From positions 74,601 to 138,600 of the forward strand of contig CAUDNR010000047.1 of assembly GCA_958430865.1 (NCBI GenBank): a stretch of 64,000 bases of DNA. Reading direction: 5' to 3'. The position numbers were made by a program, and so were the translations under genes. Below are positions 53,525-64,000 of this stretch, in pieces; within the stretch, counting starts at the first letter, position 1, and each line of letters opens with the position of its first letter. The stretch is from Entrophospora sp. SA101. Lineage: Eukaryota > Glomeromycota > Glomeromycetes > Entrophosporales > Entrophosporaceae. The notes under the pieces are model-generated. The model saw only the letters and a list, made by a program, of their open reading frames with translations, made no database searches and had not been told where the DNA came from.

Positions 53525-56500
53525 ATGCCTCAATCCAAAGGAATATGCGATGAGACTTTGGGGAAAAGCTCGGATTGGCTAAAAACAGTTCTCAATAAAC
53601 AAGAAATTCCTCCAAACTTAGCTTATTGGGCTTCTTGGTCTACTTGTACTGATGACTCTAACGCATCGCGAAGCAAAAGAACAAAAATTGGAAATTCTAT
53701 TTCCACCACCACTTCTCCATTCATTTTCAAATCCGTAAACCCTCCAAAACAACAACAACAACAACAACAACAACAATTGCTGGAATGTTCTTCTCCTTTT
53801 CCCGACTCATCTAATATATCTCCCAATAGACAAGAATCTTTCTTTTCCAATACTTCTTATTCTCCATTCTCACCAAATTTATTGACCGAGGATCTTGTTA
53901 GTAAAGTTATAGAGGTTCTGAGTAGTACTTTAGATGAGATAAAAAATGAGATATGGAAAACTTTTTTAAATCCCAATGAAGGTAAAGGTAAATATGTACA
54001 AGTTATTATGGTGTGATTATTATTATGTGTTATGAAATATGGATTACGGGTTGTTGATAAGTAAATTTTTTATTATATTATAGTTTATAAATAAAAAAAT
54101 TTTAAAAAAATAAAAAAAAACTTTTTTTTGTTATTTATTTATATAAAAATAATTGTGAGTTAAATCGTGGCTTATTAAAATTTCTATTTTTTCTCTCGAT
54201 CATAATTAGATCAAATACCAAAAGGCTTCATTTCTGATTTTAATAAGTTAATATCCAAGACACCATTTTCTCAATATCCAAATGTCCAACGCCAACCAAT
54301 TAAAAATTTGCAGCACCTTATATCAATACTTTCAGTCGGGGTTCATTCACCTGAAACTGAACTAATTCATCAAGTTTTTGACTTCTACAGCCAAATTACA
54401 GCTTTCTTGACCGTCATTCACATGTTCTTTGAAGTTGTAGTTATGGACTTTTTATCGAAAGCAGATAGTGATAAAAATTCAAGGCGTTTAGAAATGGACC
54501 ATTTTATGAGAATTTTTCATTTTAAAGACAATTTTTTGGATAAACAATTTCAATCACAAAGAAGCGAAGATGAAGATAAAACAAATGAGAGTTTAGATTC
54601 TTACACATGGTACTATCATAAAAATGTTTTCGAAAAAAATTTTTATCATTTAGATCTTTCAAGAACTTTTCAAAGCCATTCTATACGTTTTAACACTTTA
54701 GAAACTATAGAGTCAATCCTTTCTTTTTTCTACACAAGAAATTTTTTAAATACCACCGCTAAAGAGCATCAAAAAGACCATGGTCAATTCTATACCCCAA
54801 AAGAAGTAATTAAATTCATGTGGGATAGGGTTTTCATCAGCAGAGAAAATCAGACTTGGATCGAGAAATTATTTGTTTTCAACAAAATTCCTAACAACGG
54901 CAACTCCTCCACCTCTTCTGATGCTTTTATTCATTATCAAAATTGTAATTATGACAATAAAAGGAAATCACCGCATCATCACAATATAAATTCATCATCA
55001 GAATCTTGGGAATTTTTACCTAATGCTCCAATGGTTTTGGATCCTTGTATGGGAATCGGTTCATTTTTATGTGAATTTATTAATCGTGTAATCTTGGCTG
55101 CTAAACAAACCCCTAGTATATGGAACAATCCAAATGCAATTTCTAATCTTCTTAAATCTTTAGCAAAAAATATCTGGGGCATAGAAATTGATTCATTTGC
55201 ATTTCATTTATGCAAATTAAACATCATCCTTCACCTATTACCGTTATACAAACGATTTAAAGACAATCCTTTTACGAAAGCCCTTAAATTAGATCGGTTA
55301 CATTTATTTTGTAATGACACTTTAAATTTATTTCTTCCAAAACGTGAACATACCTGGGAATATGACAATTTACGGTTGCTTCGTTCTCCACATAATCTCA
55401 AATTTGATTTCATCGTAACAAATCCACCATACATGATCCGTAAGACAGGATTCATCTCTGAGCCTGATATTGAACTGTTTGATGAAAGAGTTCTTGGAAA
55501 AGGCGGCATGCAAGCATATGCTTATTTCTTTTGGTTCTGTGTGGAAAGATGTAGGGAAGAAACTGGAGAAATATGTTTAATAAGTGGTACGTATACATAG
55601 ATTCATATATTTATTAATTAAAATATTATTATTATTTTGATTTGTACGACCTTTAGTCTATTTTTATAATTGATTTTTGATTTTTCCCATATACTTGTTT
55701 TGAGTCTTGTTTTGACTGCATTTGATTAACAATGGTCCTTCTTTTCTACACTTTAGACAAATATAAAAAGTAGTGTAACAAATTATTTACATTGTAAAAT
55801 TATATATAGTCAGTTAGATTATGTTTTTATCTATCACTTAGATACGGCCTGTGTGCTACTTGATGATCAACCACTTTTTTTTTATAATCTTTTTTTATAT
55901 CTATATTTGCATATCAAAAAATTTTTTTACTAACAGATTGATTATTATTTCTTAATTTCAAATAAAGCGAGTCAATGGATGAGTTTAGAATTTGCAGACA
56001 AACTGAGGTAAACAAGGAAATTATTTATAATATTTTTTTTTGAATGGCAAAAATAATTTGATTAATAAATATAAATATATATATATATATATATTTTCAA
56101 AACCAAAACAACAAGATTTTGGATGTGGGATAAATGTTATTTTGTAGAATTTTTTCAATTTGAACCTTTTAAAGTGTGGAGGAAAATACAAACCGACTCT
56201 TTAATTTTCCGATTACGTCGTCGTAGCGAATCAATAATTTCAAATGGATCCCCAAATGTTGGTCTATCAATCACAGCCAGCAATAAAGACGATAATGCTA
56301 ACAATGATATACTATTTTTACGTTATATGAATCGTAAAGCTAGTCTTAAAGAAACTCTTCAGGCCTATGCAAACTTCGATGCAAGTAAACCACAATTTGA
56401 CAAGGACATGCATCATAAAATCACTAAACCATTCAAACTCTCACACCAAAACAATTCATTTTCATTCACTTTTCTAATGCCAACATCAGCTGTTAGTGCC

Positions 56501-58796
56501 TATCTTCACTCTATAACCATGAATTTTCCTTCGCTATGCGATCACTCTAGCATGAAACCTACATGGCTGGAATGTAATCCATTGATTTGGCATAGAGGTC
56601 CAAACACTAATCCAGTATATGCACTAGTGGTTCGTACATCGTGGGCATATTCTAAATTTGGTGTAGACATATGCAGGGAATGGTTAAAACCAGTGTTTTA
56701 TTGGAATGGTAAAAATGGTGGAAAAGAAGCTGATTTCTGGAAAAAAATGGGCGATGAATTGCGGCTTGAAAAAAAAGAAAATTCCCCAGCAGAAGCCTAT
56801 GTTCCATTCATATCTCATAATGCTGGTGGTGCTACAATATCAAAAAATGTACTCGAACAAGATAAATCAATGTATTCATTAATTATGGTTGATAGAAACG
56901 CGATTGAAAAAATAAGAAGCAACCATACTGAAGATAGTCCCTTTTGGATTTATCTAAAAGAAGCACGTAAATGTTTACAAACTACCATGACAACACGAGA
57001 AGTTGTATACTGTGGCACAAGTAAATGCGGGTTAGTTATACCTTGAAAATGGTTATTGTAATCTTCAAAGAAAAATTTTTTTCTTGGTCTATTTTTTTTT
57101 TGATCGACAAGATGCATTAAATTTAAAAATGAAAAACAAACAATAAAAATGGAAGTGTGTAACATTACATAAAAAATTTATTATTATATTTAAAAAAAAA
57201 TTATATATTTTTTGCTTAATATTCTTTTCAGAATTGACATACGTACCAAAATAATTCATCCAATAAATTATGGATATTTTTCAAAAAATCAGGTAATGAA
57301 AAAATTTTTTGATTAATTTTTCTTATTTAATAGCTTAATTGATTTTTTTTTTTCCTTTTTCTTCCCTCAAATTACTTTTATATGCTTATTGATTTTTTTT
57401 TTTTTTTCACATAGCCCCGCCAGAGGTTTTTTATAGACGAGGATAATGTATGCGTAACTAATCAAGTAAGTGTTGTTTTATTCATATATAAAATTTATAA
57501 GGTAGTGGATGGATGTGTTTGTGGAAGGGGGAGGATATTTAATAATATAAATGATGGGTGATGATGATAAAATTAATTATTGAAGAAGAAGAGAGGATAT
57601 TTGAAATTTGGGGTTTCTTTTGATTTATATTTATTATTAATTTATCTTCATGTTGTTATTATCAGTGTATTTACTTTACTATCAAACCAACCACAAAACT
57701 TCCACCATACTTTTTCCTTGGATTATTGAATTCGACCACCATTCAACATTTTCTTTCTCATCATTGTAAATATGACCAACAAGGAAGGATGAGACTTTTT
57801 CGAGAGAACATGGCAAAGATCCCATATTCAGTACCAACAAACGAAGAAGGAATCAATTGGGTTATTAAGTGTGTTCAAAAGATGATAATAATACGTCAAA
57901 AACTTTACGAAGGAATAGGTTTGTGTGATGAAGAAGAAAAAATTGCGGGAACGATTGTAGAAAAGTTGAGGAGAGGAACTTGGCAGTTGACAGGTAGAGA
58001 GTGGCAAGAAAAGGAAAGTCCAGGTAATGGCAGTGGTAATAAAGATGAAACGAACGTTGTTTTAACGGAAGAGCAGGACGGTAATTGGGTAATGGTTAAG
58101 CAATTCCGTGGACGTGGTGATGGACTTGAATACTCGTTATGTCCGAGTAATGGGGATTTGTTGAGACATGAAGAAGGAGAAGGGGAAGCAGGAGGAGGAG
58201 GAGGAAGAGGAGGAGGAGAGGGAGGATTAGTACTACCTGAACAACTACCAAAGATAAATTATCAAAATAATAATAATGGTAATCATCATCACCACCATCG
58301 TCATACATCATCATCGTCATCATCATCTTCTTCATATTCACCTAGTAGTGATGTTGATATGTTGAATGGTGATCTTTATAATAATCAACCAGTTATCGGC
58401 AGGAGCAAGCAAAATAATAATTGTGGTGGTGGCGGTGGCGGTGTTGATAGTAATATGACCAAAACTCAAATCATGAAACCTTTTTTTGAATCTCTTTTAC
58501 ATGCTTCCGCTTGCCTTCAGTATGCAATCGATCAATATACATATTCTTTGTACGGAGTAGAAGTAAAATATCAGATTGCATTAGAAGAAGAATTAAAGCT
58601 GGAGGTTTTCGAAAGCATGGTATCAAAATATCCCCGTTGGAATACGAACGTAATTAATTGTAATGATGTTGTTGTTGAATCAGTAAAGGGTGCGACTCCA
58701 GATTGGTCTGAAAGAATGTACAATGAGGTGGAGCGAGCAATTGAAACAAGTCAATACCTATTACAACAAAAAAGAGCGACTAAAATGTTTCAATAA
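53525..58796 (+). CDS. Restriction-modification-like N6-adenine DNA methyltransferase, intact, 1343 aa
   Basis: Seven exons (53525-53981, 54210-55586, 55968-56007, 56116-57030, 57232-57292, 57415-57465, 57666-58796) join in frame. The N-terminal 150 residues are low complexity with a nine-residue polyQ. The catalytic region has GQFYTPKEVIKFMWD (344-358), the AdoMet motif VLDPCMGIGSF (428-438), IWGIEID (474-480) and the catalytic TNPPY (556-560). ASQWMSLEFADKLR follows. This order matches type IIG/Eco57I-like and PglX-like methyltransferases. The C-terminal part (LGLLNSTTIQHFL at 985, then a run ending MAKIPYSVP) resembles the target-recognition region of those enzymes, broken by Gly-rich, His-rich and Ser-rich inserts. 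No PD-(D/E)xK nuclease motif was seen. Introns and fungal low complexity argue for a resident nuclear gene, ultimately of bacterial type. The start (53525) could be extended by an upstream exon, and exon 1 has two usable donors six bases apart. Substrate (DNA, RNA or other) is inferred only from the NPPY class. Confidence 0.82.
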
Positions 58797-60054
58797 AATT
58801 CTTATCATCAACTAAATAACTATAATAGTGATACTTTACATTGCAGGTAAGATTCTTTTTTTTTAAAAGAAAACCAACTGTATATATATGTGTGTTTGAA
58901 AAAAAAATTTTATAAGATTTGGTTTGATTTGAATTTTATTTTTATTTGTTATTGTTATATTTGCTATTAATACTGATTATTTTTAATTTCCCACAATTGC
59001 ATGCACTTGATTATTTATATTTTCATTTAGATTTAAAATATTTTCAAATTTTTTAAAGAATAATTAATTATACAATTTAAATTTTTTATTTATATAACTA
59101 TTTTTTTTTAATAGAATCATTAGAATCATCATTCATTTCTATTAATTTGAATGATGTAATATATATATGTACATACATATAAATACATATTATCTATGGG
59201 TCCAAATTTCATCGTACAGCTGCCGTTTTTCCCTCTCTCTTTCTTTTGCTGGAATTCTCGCGTCTCTTTAAAAATAGGAAATTTTTTAAAGTTATAACAC
59301 AACCAACCAATCGTTCTACTATAAAAAAAAAATTATTTTTCAAAATTAAATCCTTTTTTTTTCTCATTTTTATTTTACAAATTCTTTTAGATAAATAGGA
59401 AGGTATTATACCTTTAAACAAAACAAAAAAAAAAAAATACTAATTTTCGGAATTATTTTTTTTTCAATTATTGTTTTTTACGAATTTTAAATTTAGTTTA
59501 AAAATATGAAAAAAAAAAATATTATAAAAGTAAGCAAAAAAAAAAAAAAAATAACAAAGGAAATTAAGATGTTTAAAAAAAAATTTATTTTTTTTTAATA
59601 AATAAAATATGTAAATAATTAGAATAAATAAATATATATTTGACATATGAAACTATATTTATCATTCTATATATTCTCTCGGAGAAATAAATTGTTTGTT
59701 TATTAAAGTTTTATGAAATCTTAAATTCAAAAATGCAGGAAACAATATAAAATGTATTATACGTACGTATGTGTATAATAAATATATAACGATTGCGTAA
59801 GATATATAAATACATATGTATATTGATATATAATGAATATTTAAATGGAATTAAAGAAAACTAAAACTTTGAAAAAAAAAAAAAATTAAACTTAAATAGT
59901 ATTCTATCATCTCTATTAAGATTCATTTTAAGGATCATCGTTTGTTTGTTTGTTTGTTTGTTTGTTTGTACGGATGTCAGTTAGTTGGCTGTTAAAGATT
60001 TTCAATCATTGTGAAAAGGAAAGTCGCTCTGTAAATATTTGTATGATTGTTTCA
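58797..60054. other. AT-rich intergenic with (GTTT)n
   Basis: This is the 3' flank of the methyltransferase gene, very AT-rich. It contains a GTTT tetranucleotide tract at about 59940-59969. No gene was recognised. Confidence 0.6.
59940..59969. repeat. (GTTT)n microsatellite
   Basis: About seven perfect tandem GTTT units. There is no telomere-like motif. Confidence 0.9.
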
Positions 60055-60171
60055 TCATATACAATCGGGCGACGACGATTGATTAATTTTTATTCGATCG
60101 TTCGTATTTAGTATGTCAATGACATCTTGAATTGTTGTTGCCGTTTTACCAAAATTATGTAATAAGCCGCC
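60055..60171 (-). CDS. Probable terminal exon of an unmodelled gene
   Basis: On the minus strand an acceptor CAG at 60174-60172 is followed by 38 codons in one frame (begins GGLLHNFGKTATTIQDVIDI, ends QSSSPDCI) and a TGA at 60055-60057. Base composition is clearly richer in G/C than the surroundings. More exon-like pieces with splice signals lie further right on the same strand: one starting KITGFSISLSKGG near 60559, one with INWQDQMI before GTAGGT near 60435, and VYLIRWIYHYKGLNFKLLRR near 60280. An ATG at 61045 (MFVAQTNFRSDKKEPSKIP) could start the gene. I could not join them into one frame. The family is not recognised. Confidence 0.35.
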   Translation of the reverse strand, partial: GGLLHNFGKTATTIQDVIDILNTNDRIKINQSSSPDCI

Positions 60172-61723
60172 CTGCTCCACAACCAACACCGCATATTACA
60201 ATATCAATATTGATGCATCACGACGTAAGAGTTTAAAATTTAACCCTTTATAATGATAAATCCAGCGAATCAGGTAAACCCCTCCTCCCCTGCATGATTC
60301 TCATGTTATTACTCGAGTCTTCGCGTGGCGGCGGTTTACAAAAAAATTTATAATTATTGAAACTTACGTGTTTAATATGCGTCGCGATTATTATATTTAC
60401 GAGAAATGATTAATGATCGATTCCACCACCTACCTATCATCTGATCTTGCCAATTGATTTTACATTTTAACATCTTCCCCGTGATTCTTAGATTTTATTA
60501 TTTATCACATCCGGATGATTAATCCTACCGCCCTTTGACAAAGAAATTGAGAAACCAGTTATTTTCTGATTAAAGCATGTCTTTTCATATGTCATATATA
60601 GCGTATATTGTCGATTATCGATTGTTTAATTAAATAAATTTTTTGTGACTTGTGTCCAAAAAAATAGCCGACTGAAAGAAAGAAAGAAAAACTCCGCATA
60701 AAAAAGTTACATATAATTAAAACCATACATTATTTAATATTAAAAAATGCGCGCGATTAATAATAAAATTAAATACCTGTTTGTTAGATTACCTTTTGTT
60801 ACTTAGATAGGAGATAAAGTGAAGAATTAAAAAAAAAAAGCAAGAGAAAGAAATAATAAAGTGAAAAGCCCTCCTGATAACAAACTAGTTTTGGTGGCTA
60901 ATATATCTTTTAAAAGAAATTTGGAAAATGGTGAAAGAAAAAAAATAAGAAAAAATTGAAGATTGTATTGCGACGGCTGAGAAATTATAGGGATCTTTGA
61001 TGGTTCTTTTTTATCTGATCGAAAATTGGTTTGTGCTACAAACAATTATATTAATATAGTCTAATGCTAACATATGAATGAATAAAAACGAAACAATGAT
61101 AATAATAATAAAGAATGTAACAATGGCAAGTCATATGCCAACTAAAACCCAATGCCATAAAAAATGATCATTTTGAAAAAAAATGGTTAGAATGTGCAGC
61201 ACGTGAATTTTCCTAACCTACGCCCAATAAATGATAAACACACGATATTGTTATTATGTATCAGCAATTTTGAATTAAAAGTTCTTTCCCTAAATCGCGA
61301 TAAAACAATAGAAAAAATTTTCGAATTGCATACATATAAATGTATTAGTATTGACATTGCATCACATGCTTTCGTGTAACAATTCTATATACGGCAAAAA
61401 AAAAATTAAAAAAATGAATTACAATATACTTTTAACGATGAGGCTATTATTCCCCTCAACAAAAAAAAAAAAATCAAATTCCAGAAAGAATAGATACGCC
61501 ATTCATTAGTCAGATTATTATATACATGATTTATCATTAAATGGGATTTTTTTTATTCTCAAATAATCATGGTGAGCTTTATATGTGAGTGAACGTCCTA
61601 CGTATACTTATGATTAATAATCTAAGCATTATATAATCCGGCTATAATTTTAACCATCAACCTGATATGTCCTTATTTTTGAAGGAATTATTCAGCAAGT
61701 AAACTACATGATTTTGTTTTACA
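60172..61723. other. Region with unjoined minus-strand exon candidates
   Basis: 60,172-61,045 probably holds the upstream exons described for the terminal exon at 60055-60171. Right of 61,046 nothing codes convincingly. Confidence 0.3.
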
Positions 61724-61874
61724 GGATATCATCGACTCTTCCCATGTGAGTATCCTGCAAATTTACCGCAAGCCATAAGAGAAGATAAACTTGTAACCAT
61801 TTTCCCATTTGAATTTTGACTTAAAATATAGCTTCAGCAACATTGCATATGTGAAGAACAAAGATTCTTCGTGA
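61724..61874 (+). pseudogene. Frameshifted coding fragment, unrecognised
   Basis: The frame from 61724 reads GYHRLFPCEYPANLPQAIRE then DKLVTIFPFEF and a TGA at 61817-61819. Shifting one base continues as DLKYSFSNIAYVKNKDSS to a TGA at 61874. The composition is strongly protein-like, so this is a broken gene piece. A diverged match (the word CATTTGAA and the downstream TATTAACATAAAAAAAGAT) recurs near 63,457-63,602. The family is not recognised. Confidence 0.45.
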
Positions 61875-64000
61875 TAATTAAATATTAACATAAAAAAAGA
61901 TCAATGAAACCTTTCTTCTTCTTCTATTATCTTAATTATCAATTCATAAGCACAGATTCAAAAAATGGCGTTGTTGACAATACCCTAAAACCTTCAGAAT
62001 CCAAGTTTAACAATGAAACGACCGTGTAATTAATTTACTTGCAGTAGTGTTGATGGCATTTGAGTTATTTAATCATAATGGTAGTTGTTTTTGTAGTTAT
62101 ATTTTCTGAAGCTTATTTACTGCTACTATATTCATTACCCTTTGATTGATTCTAAAATTCTTGACTCTATTATGACCATCAGAGCTTGCTGTTATTTCAG
62201 GATCAGAGCTTGTCAGAATAATTATAAAACAGTATATTGACATTCTTGAACCTCAACATGACTTTCCAGAAAATCTTTCACTACTTCAGCAATATTTCTA
62301 TCAATTACCATCTTGGTCTTCTATTAGGGCATTCTTTTAACATTACTTATCAGATTTCTAATATTTTAATATTTTACAAATCATCTCGACCAACTCTATC
62401 ATATCGAGATAAGTTTTTTGGCAAAGTGGTGTATTATGATCCCAACAGTAGAAGGTTCCTTGTTTATTTTTTGAGGCACTTTGTTAGTACTTATTTCTCC
62501 ACCATCCATGGCAATGAGCTGGTCCATTAAGAAAATATCCTGTTCTGGTTTAGAAAGAGCTTGAAAGGCTCGGAAAACTTTCCTTTTGGAATTCTAGTTG
62601 AACAACCATAACCATAACCACAACTCACCTCTAAAATTTATTGCTTCATAACATTCATTAGAACCATTAGATTTATTATTACCTTTCATATACCTATAAC
62701 CCTATATATAAATTTTATCACTAGATTTTTTTATTTTAAATTAAAATCCTGCAAAATGTGAATATAAAATTACTGGATTTTTTTTTGAATTAGATATATA
62801 CATGAGCCGAGGATAAATGTGGGTTATAGTACATGTTTTGCATGAAATCCATATTTTGTGTGGAAAATATATTTAGAATTTAATCTATTGAAATTGTAGA
62901 ATGTGGTAATTAAAAATGATAAAAATAAAAGTTTAGAAGGAAAGTAAAAAAAATTATAAAAAAGTGTCATTTATCATATTATTCATTAATTAATCATAAT
63001 TGTATTATTATACAAGTTATATTTTTTATTCCATCCATTGTATTTGGAAAATGGTGATTTGACACCAGTTAAGCATAACTTCAGCCATTAAACGAGCATA
63101 CTCGACTATTTCATCTATTTTTAAAGAAATTAATTGATAAATAATTAAACCACATATTTTTTTGAAAAAATGTGAAACAATCCATACTCTCTGAAGTTGG
63201 ATTAGCAGGTACCCGTCCTTCCCAATATGTGGAAAGTGCATACCGTACTAAAGAAAAAAAATTTTTGTCCACCAAAACAAGTGCATACTGACTTTTTAGT
63301 ACGGCACTCGCTTTATAATATATATATATATAATCCCGTACTGGGAGGCGTTGGGAACATGAATTGCTATATTAAACTTGTATTTTTTTTTTAGTACGAT
63401 ACGCATTTTCTATATATCCCCTATAAGTGGAGACGAATTCGTAATTTTTTTTCCATTTGAACTTCGATTTAGGCTATAAATTAATTTCATTCAGTGACAT
63501 TATATCTTTATCAGATCTCGAAAACAAGTTGTAGTCTTAATAAGTTAGTCAAGGATGAATATATAAAGATTCTCAGTAACCATAGTATTAACATAAAAAA
63601 AGATACAACGAAATTGGATTAATAAGTTTTTCTTGGATGCAGCACAGCATCATACATTTGAAGTAGATTCGATCTTTTCCATTGTAATTCGTAATTTTAA
63701 ATGTTTTAACGAAAGAATACAACTCGATCAAATCAGTGCAATATTTTGGTAATATATATTTAGAAAGGATTGGCAACGATACTATCTCTCTTTGGAAATT
63801 TTCGAAAGAAAAGGAAAACTTTCGTTTCACAAAATTGATTGCGTTGTATAAATCTTTTGATCATTGATTTGACCATTGATCATGATCACTCTCCCAATTT
63901 TTTTTAAAACGTTCAAAGGTTGTATTTATAAGTAAAAAAAAAAATGAAAAAGAAATCATTTGATTAAAATTGAGCCTTTTCCAAAAATGTGAAATTAATT
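61875..64000. other. AT-rich region with decayed coding-like pieces
   Basis: Weak protein-like stretches are seen at 62237-62530 (+ or its minus shadow) and 63026-63241 (-, contains GYLLIQLQRVWIVSHFF). A diverged copy of the 61.8-kb repeat lies near 63.45-63.60 kb. None can be modelled as a gene. Confidence 0.35.

Larger units (their letters stand above)
37627..56519. repeat. Segmental duplication, copy B (18,893 bp)
   Basis: Partner of 15952-34844, with a constant offset of +21,675 and the same orientation. Poly-A and AT tracts, which mutate fast, also keep their length. The copies are therefore extremely young, or one is an assembly product. The right side continues into the intact methyltransferase and is probably the ancestral arrangement; the left side joins the filler. 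Confidence 0.95.

Noticed and set aside
58096..58341. 81-codon minus-strand frame with Met/Leu runs
   Set aside because: Antisense to the His/Ser/Gly low-complexity part of the methyltransferase.
59940..59969. (GTTT)n considered as telomeric repeat
   Set aside because: The unit is not a telomere motif and lies inside the sequence.
63588..63830. 80-codon minus-strand frame
   Set aside because: No protein signature, and it overlaps a diverged repeat.

Overview
The window looks like nuclear DNA of an arbuscular mycorrhizal fungus (Glomeromycotina, Rhizophagus-like). It is very AT-rich, introns are short with GT..AG ends, low-complexity runs are Asn/Asp/Ser/His-rich, and it carries F-box proteins plus a kinase C-lobe of the type greatly expanded in these fungi. 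No prokaryotic gene organisation is present. All exon models here were joined by eye from splice signals and frame continuity; the multi-exon models all sum to a multiple of three.

Layout. 1-15 kb: decayed coding fragments, one tRNA-Glu(CTC), a single-exon F-box gene (3.7-5.2 kb), a seven-exon gene for a large secreted/membrane protein (6.5-9.8 kb), a hAT-like MITE (11.9-12.1 kb) and a second F-box gene (13.0-15.0 kb). QCR8, a complex III subunit, follows at 15.3 kb. From 15,952 to 34,844 lies an 18,893-bp block that recurs at 37,627-56,519 with a constant offset of 21,675 bp. No indel and no base difference was seen where compared. The block carries CUL3 (-), a dead Fanzor/TnpB-like gene (+), TMA46/ZC3H15 (-) and GRC3/NOL9 (+) sharing a 138-bp divergent promoter, about 4.4 kb of mostly non-coding DNA, and the 5' part of a gene for a restriction-modification-like N6-adenine methyltransferase (+).

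The two copies end differently. Copy B runs on into an intact 1343-aa methyltransferase with a C-terminal specificity-type region. Copy A is cut inside the methyltransferase and continues, in frame and across a normal intron, into the C-lobe of a protein kinase, giving a predicted 991-aa chimera. The 2,782 bp between the copies (34,845-37,626) is unique and holds the kinase tail plus a gene fragment. The simplest history is a very recent tandem duplication that captured filler DNA at the junction. An assembly artefact is the main alternative.

58.8-64 kb is AT-rich. It holds a probable but incompletely modelled minus-strand gene (60.06-61.05 kb) and diverged fragments of an unrecognised coding repeat.

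The main candidates for something new are the intron-containing RM-like methyltransferase, its fusion to a kinase lobe, and the Fanzor relic. The housekeeping genes (CUL3, TMA46, GRC3, QCR8) are ordinary single-gene functions: ubiquitin ligation, translation factor support, pre-rRNA processing and respiration.
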